From assembly GCA_016296285.1 (NCBI GenBank), contig JAEDJP010000072.1, positions 1 through 6,528 on the forward strand: DNA of 6,528 nt, in the 5' to 3' direction. Origin of the DNA: Bacilli bacterium. Its GTDB lineage: Bacteria > Bacillota_I > Bacilli_A > RFN20 > CAG-826. Positions 5,123 to 6,528 of this stretch are shown piece by piece (position 1 is the first letter of the stretch; each line of letters opens with the position of its first letter). The notes under the pieces were generated by a model. It was not told the DNA's origin and searched no databases. It saw nothing but the letters and a program-made list of their open reading frames with translations. Position numbers and translations under genes: made by a program.

Positions 5123-6528
5123 TTAGATTTCCATGTCGTCATCGCCGAAAATGGAAATCTGCTCGAACTTTTCCGCCGGTTTATCTTCTTCTCTGCGAAG
5201 GATTTCCGGGGCGTTGGCCTCCTCCGTCACGCTGGATTGGCTTTCCTGTTCCGGATCTTCCTCTTTTTCCACGGGCGGGACATAGAAAGAAACCGTTTCA
5301 GAAGTGATGAGATTGTCGTCTAGCCGGTTGACAGTCTCGATGATGGTGCCGCGCTTCAAGGAAGGCACTCCTCCCTTGACGTATTTGTCCATGGGGGTCA
5401 AATGCAAATCGTCGATGACGAGCGTCGTGCGATCGCCGTTTTCGGTCGTGGCCAGGACCTCGATGGGAGGCTCGCGGTCCAAGACCTTCTCGAGATGGAT
5501 CAGGCGATGCGTTTCGTTCTTGAACATCCTGAAAAGCACCGTCGCTTTGGACAAACGACCCGTTTTCTCGATGTTCCCAAGGCCAAAGACCCGGGCATTC
5601 CCGCGATTCGTGACGAGAAGGATTTTGTCTTTCTCTTCGGGCAAGAACGAAAGCATGTCGCCGACGAGAGACCCTTTGAAGGAGGCGGCTTTCACGCCGG
5701 CGCTTCCGGTGAGGGAGGGCGAAATCTCGTTTTCGTTGTAGAAAACGCCGAGCCCGTCTTCGCTTGCGAGGAACAAATCGGAGTTCCCGGAGGTGACGAG
5801 GACCGAGGCGATCTCGTCATCGCCAAGGAGTTTCATGGCGCGGATCGGGCGCGTGTTGCGCGTGACGGGGAATTCCGAGAGCTTCGTGCGCTTGATCTGG
5901 CCTTTTTTGCTCACGATCGTGACGAAAAGGTCTTCCCGGAAGACGCGAATGGCGAATGCGCGGACCAATTTTTCTTCCGGGGGCAAGTTCACCGCGTAAT
6001 TGACGTGCACGCCCTCATCGTTCCATTTGTTCGCCTTGAGAAGGTGAATCGGGAGGTAGAGATAATTGCCTTTCGTGGTGAAAACGAGCAAGAAATCGGT
6101 CGTGTCGGCCTGGCCGCAATAAATGAGCGTGTCCCCGTCTTTGAGGCCGGGGAGCGCCCCTTTCGGGCCGTTGGAGGAACGCCAAGAGGCGAGGGAGCTT
6201 CTCTTGAGATAGCCATCGCGCGTGATGGCGATCATGACGGTTTCCCGCGCGACGAGATCCATCTTGTTGATGGTGCGAAGGGTTCCGTCCTCCGCCTCGA
6301 TCTTCGTCCGGCGGGGGTTTCCGTACTTCTTCACGATGCCCCGGAGATCCGAGACGATGACCCCGCGCAGCTTCGCGGGATTGGCAAGCGTTTCTTTGAG
6401 ATTCGCGATTTCCTCGTCCAGATGCTTCTTCTCGTCGATGACGACGGCGACGTCGAAATGGCTGAGCTTATAAAGCGGCATGACGACGATGGCCTCGCTT
6501 TGGTTCTCGGTGAAGCCGTATTCTTTCT
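5123..6528 (-). CDS. parC: DNA topoisomerase IV subunit A (ParC/GrlA), C-terminal part (5' end outside window)
   Basis: The frame is open from the window edge to TAA at 5125-5123, giving 467 residues, the second half or so of a protein of usual length about 800. ParC with ParE makes topoisomerase IV, which decatenates daughter chromosomes. The fragment starts at the end of the breakage-reunion domain: FTENQSEAIVVM followed by LYKLSHFD. The LYxL phrase is more like ParC than GyrA. A coiled-coil-like segment (DEEIANLKETLANP) follows, then beta-pinwheel blades with repeats such as DGYLKRSSLASW, KGQIKRTKLSEF and RGNARVFGLGNI. The GyrA-box QRRGGKG is not present, which favours ParC. The last ~50 residues are acidic and likely disordered. 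The ATG at 6481 is internal; codons before it continue the family sequence. No clear terminator follows. Confidence 0.93.
   Translation of the reverse strand, partial: KEYGFTENQSEAIVVMPLYKLSHFDVAVVIDEKKHLDEEIANLKETLANPAKLRGVIVSDLRGIVKKYGNPRRTKIEAEDGTLRTINKMDLVARETVMIAITRDGYLKRSSLASWRSSNGPKGALPGLKDGDTLIYCGQADTTDFLLVFTTKGNYLYLPIHLLKANKWNDEGVHVNYAVNLPPEEKLVRAFAIRVFREDLFVTIVSKKGQIKRTKLSEFPVTRNTRPIRAMKLLGDDEIASVLVTSGNSDLFLASEDGLGVFYNENEISPSLTGSAGVKAASFKGSLVGDMLSFLPEEKDKILLVTNRGNARVFGLGNIEKTGRLSKATVLFRMFKNETHRLIHLEKVLDREPPIEVLATTENGDRTTLVIDDLHLTPMDKYVKGGVPSLKRGTIIETVNRLDDNLITSETVSFYVPPVEKEEDPEQESQSSVTEEANAPEILRREEDKPAEKFEQISIFGDDDMEI
5147..5161 (-). other. Possible sliding-clamp-binding motif QISIF in ParC tail
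   Basis: The last 12 residues of ParC read QISIFGDDDMEI. QISIF resembles the beta-clamp-binding consensus QLSLF/QL[SD]LF, with isoleucine for both leucines. It lies in an otherwise acidic, probably disordered tail, the usual place for such motifs. Binding is inferred from resemblance only. Confidence 0.35.

Noticed and set aside
1..6528. CRISPR arrays, tRNA/rRNA genes, insertion sequences, phage or defence genes
   Set aside because: No repeated spacer pattern, RNA-gene motif, transposase or terminal inverted repeat was seen on either strand.

Overview
The window reads as chromosomal DNA of a low-complexity Bacillota, most likely a Bacilli or Mollicutes-adjacent lineage (RF39/Erysipelotrichales-like). 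The evidence is a Bacillus-style yqeG-yqeH-yhbY-nadD-yqeK-rsfS cluster, a nadD-yqeK fusion of the kind known in mycoplasmas, and a grlA-type parC. TGA is used as a true stop by yqeG, yqeH, yhbY and nadD-yqeK, so this is the standard bacterial code (table 11), not the mycoplasma code. Coding G+C looks slightly above one half. The exact taxon cannot be fixed from the sequence alone.

Left part (1-1193, plus strand): the 3' end of a probable ABC-transporter substrate-binding protein, followed after 6 bp by a complete membrane permease of the SsuC/TauC/ThiX type. The cognate ATPase is not in the window. The substrate cannot be assigned.

Middle (1194-1573): a 380-bp AT-rich spacer between convergent transcription units. 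It holds no convincing gene. It contains one perfect DnaA-box 9-mer, an inverted repeat, and the intrinsic terminator of the minus-strand operon, which overlaps a second, mutually exclusive hairpin.

Right-centre (1574-5006, minus strand): a very compact five-gene operon, yqeG, yqeH, yhbY, nadD-yqeK fusion, rsfS. Two junctions are ATGA overlaps and the other two gaps are 9 and 6 bp. YqeH (30S GTPase), YhbY (50S precursor binding) and RsfS (50S silencing) act on ribosome assembly or activity. NadD makes the NAD precursor and YqeK hydrolyses Ap4A. The operon appears to start from an extended -10 promoter placed so close to the yqeG ATG that the transcript would be leaderless or nearly so.

Right end (5123-6528, minus strand): the C-terminal 467 residues of ParC (topoisomerase IV subunit A). 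It ends in an acidic tail with a possible sliding-clamp-binding motif.

This is mostly conserved housekeeping sequence, and I do not see an undescribed multi-gene system in it. The points most worth checking are the leaderless yqeG start, the ParC tail motif, the overlapping 3' hairpins and the diverged RsfS.
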